NCBI GenBank assembly: GCA_963831235.1
Contig: CAWHPS010000041.1
Coordinates: 1-51,988 of the forward strand
DNA from: CAWHPS01 sp963831235
Lineage (GTDB): Bacteria; Fibrobacterota; OXYB2-FULL-49-7; JAEUSG01
Reading direction: 5' to 3'
Length of the DNA: 51,988 bases
In this document: positions 51,088 to 51,988 of the stretch, piece after piece
How the letters are laid out: each line of letters opens with the position of its first letter
Numbering within the stretch: the stretch's first letter is position 1
Notes under the pieces: model-generated
Databases searched by the model: none
What the model was told of the DNA's origin: nothing
The model's input: only the letters and a program-made list of their open reading frames with translations
Program-made: the position numbers and the translations under genes

Positions 51088-51988
51088 TTATCTAATCAGC
51101 AGCATTACTTTGGTCCTTATCAAAACCACCTGCGCGCAGTCTGCAAAAGTAAAGTCCATTTGCGAGTGACGAAGCATCAAAGAGCGCGGAACCCATGCTC
51201 GGAGATTTAATTTCATTTGCCAGGATTGCAACCTCTTTTCCGTTTGTATCATAAACTTTCAACGAAACAAAATTGTTCACAGGAACATTATACCTTCAGA
51301 TTGTGTTGAATTAAACGGGTTTGGGAAGTTTTGATCAAGCGTAACTGAATTTAAAAGTCTTTTCCGGACTCTTTCACTTTCCGCACCAGGCCCCATTGGA
51401 CGCCTCCACACGCCATTTCGCGTGCCTGCAAATATATTTGTCCCGATTATAGCAAAAGAATTCACAATAGTATCTGTTAATCCGCTGGTGAATTCGAACC
51501 AGCTATCGCCGTTATCAACCAGAGACAAAAGACGCCGGTTTGTGTTGCCTGCAAAAAGATAATCCCGCTTTGCGCGAGGGCGCTGACCCATGCTGAGTCA
51601 GGTAATCCATCATTCTTCGGGAACCACACCCTTGCACTATCCTTTGCGCGAAAAACCCGCAGCCGCCGGTACCTGTGAATATGAAGGTGTCACTCATTGC
51701 AAAACAATTAGGATGATATTGTCCCTCGGATCCAGGAGGCCGTTGGTGACCAGAAACCAGTCGGCCATATCCCTGTACGGAAAGCGCTGCCCGCCCCAGG
51801 TTCCGACAAATACATAGGACTGATTGATGCCTATGGAATAAATATTATTGAAAACAAGCCCAAAATTAACTTCAAACCAATGCATGCCGCTATCGGAAGA
51901 ACGGCATACCCCACCGCCATTTGTCCCTGCAAAAAGAAAAGTGTCGTTTGTTGCAAGCGCTTGAATATTCAAGGTTGATATCTCCCGG
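51088..51988 (-). pseudogene. Decayed secreted beta-propeller protein with sorting domain (5' part beyond the window)
   Basis: Fragments of one gene in all three minus-strand frames. Repeats of a propeller-like unit ('FLFAGTNGGGVCRSSDSGMHWFEVN', 'YVFVGTWGG', 'FIFTGTGG', 'VFRAKDSARVWFPKNDGL', 'YLFAGNTN', 'FAGTRNGVWRR') lead to a sorting domain ('LDQNFPNPFNST', 'VPVNNFVSLKVYDTNGKEVAIL', 'LANGLYFCRLRAGGFDK'). At least four frame changes and one in-frame TGA (after '...STTI') break it. The original stop would be TAA at 51088-51090, reached if one G is removed near 51117. Either a real pseudogene or a poor-quality contig edge. Confidence 0.75.

Noticed and set aside
1..51988. tRNA, rRNA or CRISPR array
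   Set aside because: No cloverleaf with conserved T-loop, no rRNA segment and no regularly spaced repeats were seen by eye; a covariance-model scan would be decisive.

Overview
The window looks like a chromosomal contig from an uncultured, Gram-negative, diderm bacterium of the FCB type (Fibrobacterota, Bacteroidota and relatives). kdsA shows KDO/LPS synthesis. Several secreted proteins end in an 'FPNP...' or FlgD-like C-terminal domain of the kind used as a type IX secretion sorting signal. The large load of envelope signalling genes (Ser/Thr kinase, FHA-sigma54 activator, ECF/anti-sigma pairs, FecR-TPR, PEGA) fits a Fibrobacterota-like lineage; that placement is inference. No tRNA, rRNA or CRISPR array was seen.

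Layout. 1-2486: a complete two-ORF DDE insertion sequence whose right end truncates a malic enzyme gene. 3996-7065: Smr protein, then kdsA-gph-trpD. 7159-8048: an antitoxin with a vestigial partner, a 174-bp MITE with a 9-bp target duplication, and an HU protein. 8128-14316: a large surface metalloprotease/beta-propeller protein, then a transglutaminase-fold protein next to a GH13 enzyme resembling the glucanotransferase half of eukaryotic-type glycogen debranching enzyme. 14332-19420: a minus-strand operon of KdpD-like kinase, KdpE-like regulator, KimA-like permease and a DUF4118-GAF protein, probably for K+ homeostasis.

20352-27852: two convergent ECF sigma loci. One runs lipoprotein, sigma, membrane anti-sigma, caspase-fold/barrel protein. 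The other runs PEGA protein, sigma, FecR-TPR. 28199-32380: secreted transglutaminase and sorting-domain proteins, an Ala/Pro/Lys-rich exported protein with a clear terminator, a membrane TPR protein and a small membrane protein. 32421-37778: uvrB, a frameshifted radical SAM/DUF2344 gene, a lipoprotein and an acetyltransferase. 37849-40282: an accessory patch with an AAA_14/DUF4143 ATPase, a HigBA-type module and a second MITE.

40448-50798: the most striking region, a minus-strand cluster of Ser/Thr kinase-PEGA, TPR-like envelope protein, FHA-GAF-sigma54 activator, SUMF1-type lipoprotein and CBM9-like secreted protein. Overlaps or short gaps link them, followed by an orphan XRE gene and a partly duplicated secreted paralogue. 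The likely logic is kinase, phosphothreonine-reading activator, sigma54 promoters elsewhere, and surface proteins. The right edge (51088-51988) is a heavily frameshifted beta-propeller/sorting-domain gene running off the window. Several other genes carry one-base frameshifts, some in homopolymers, so either real decay or assembly error must be considered.
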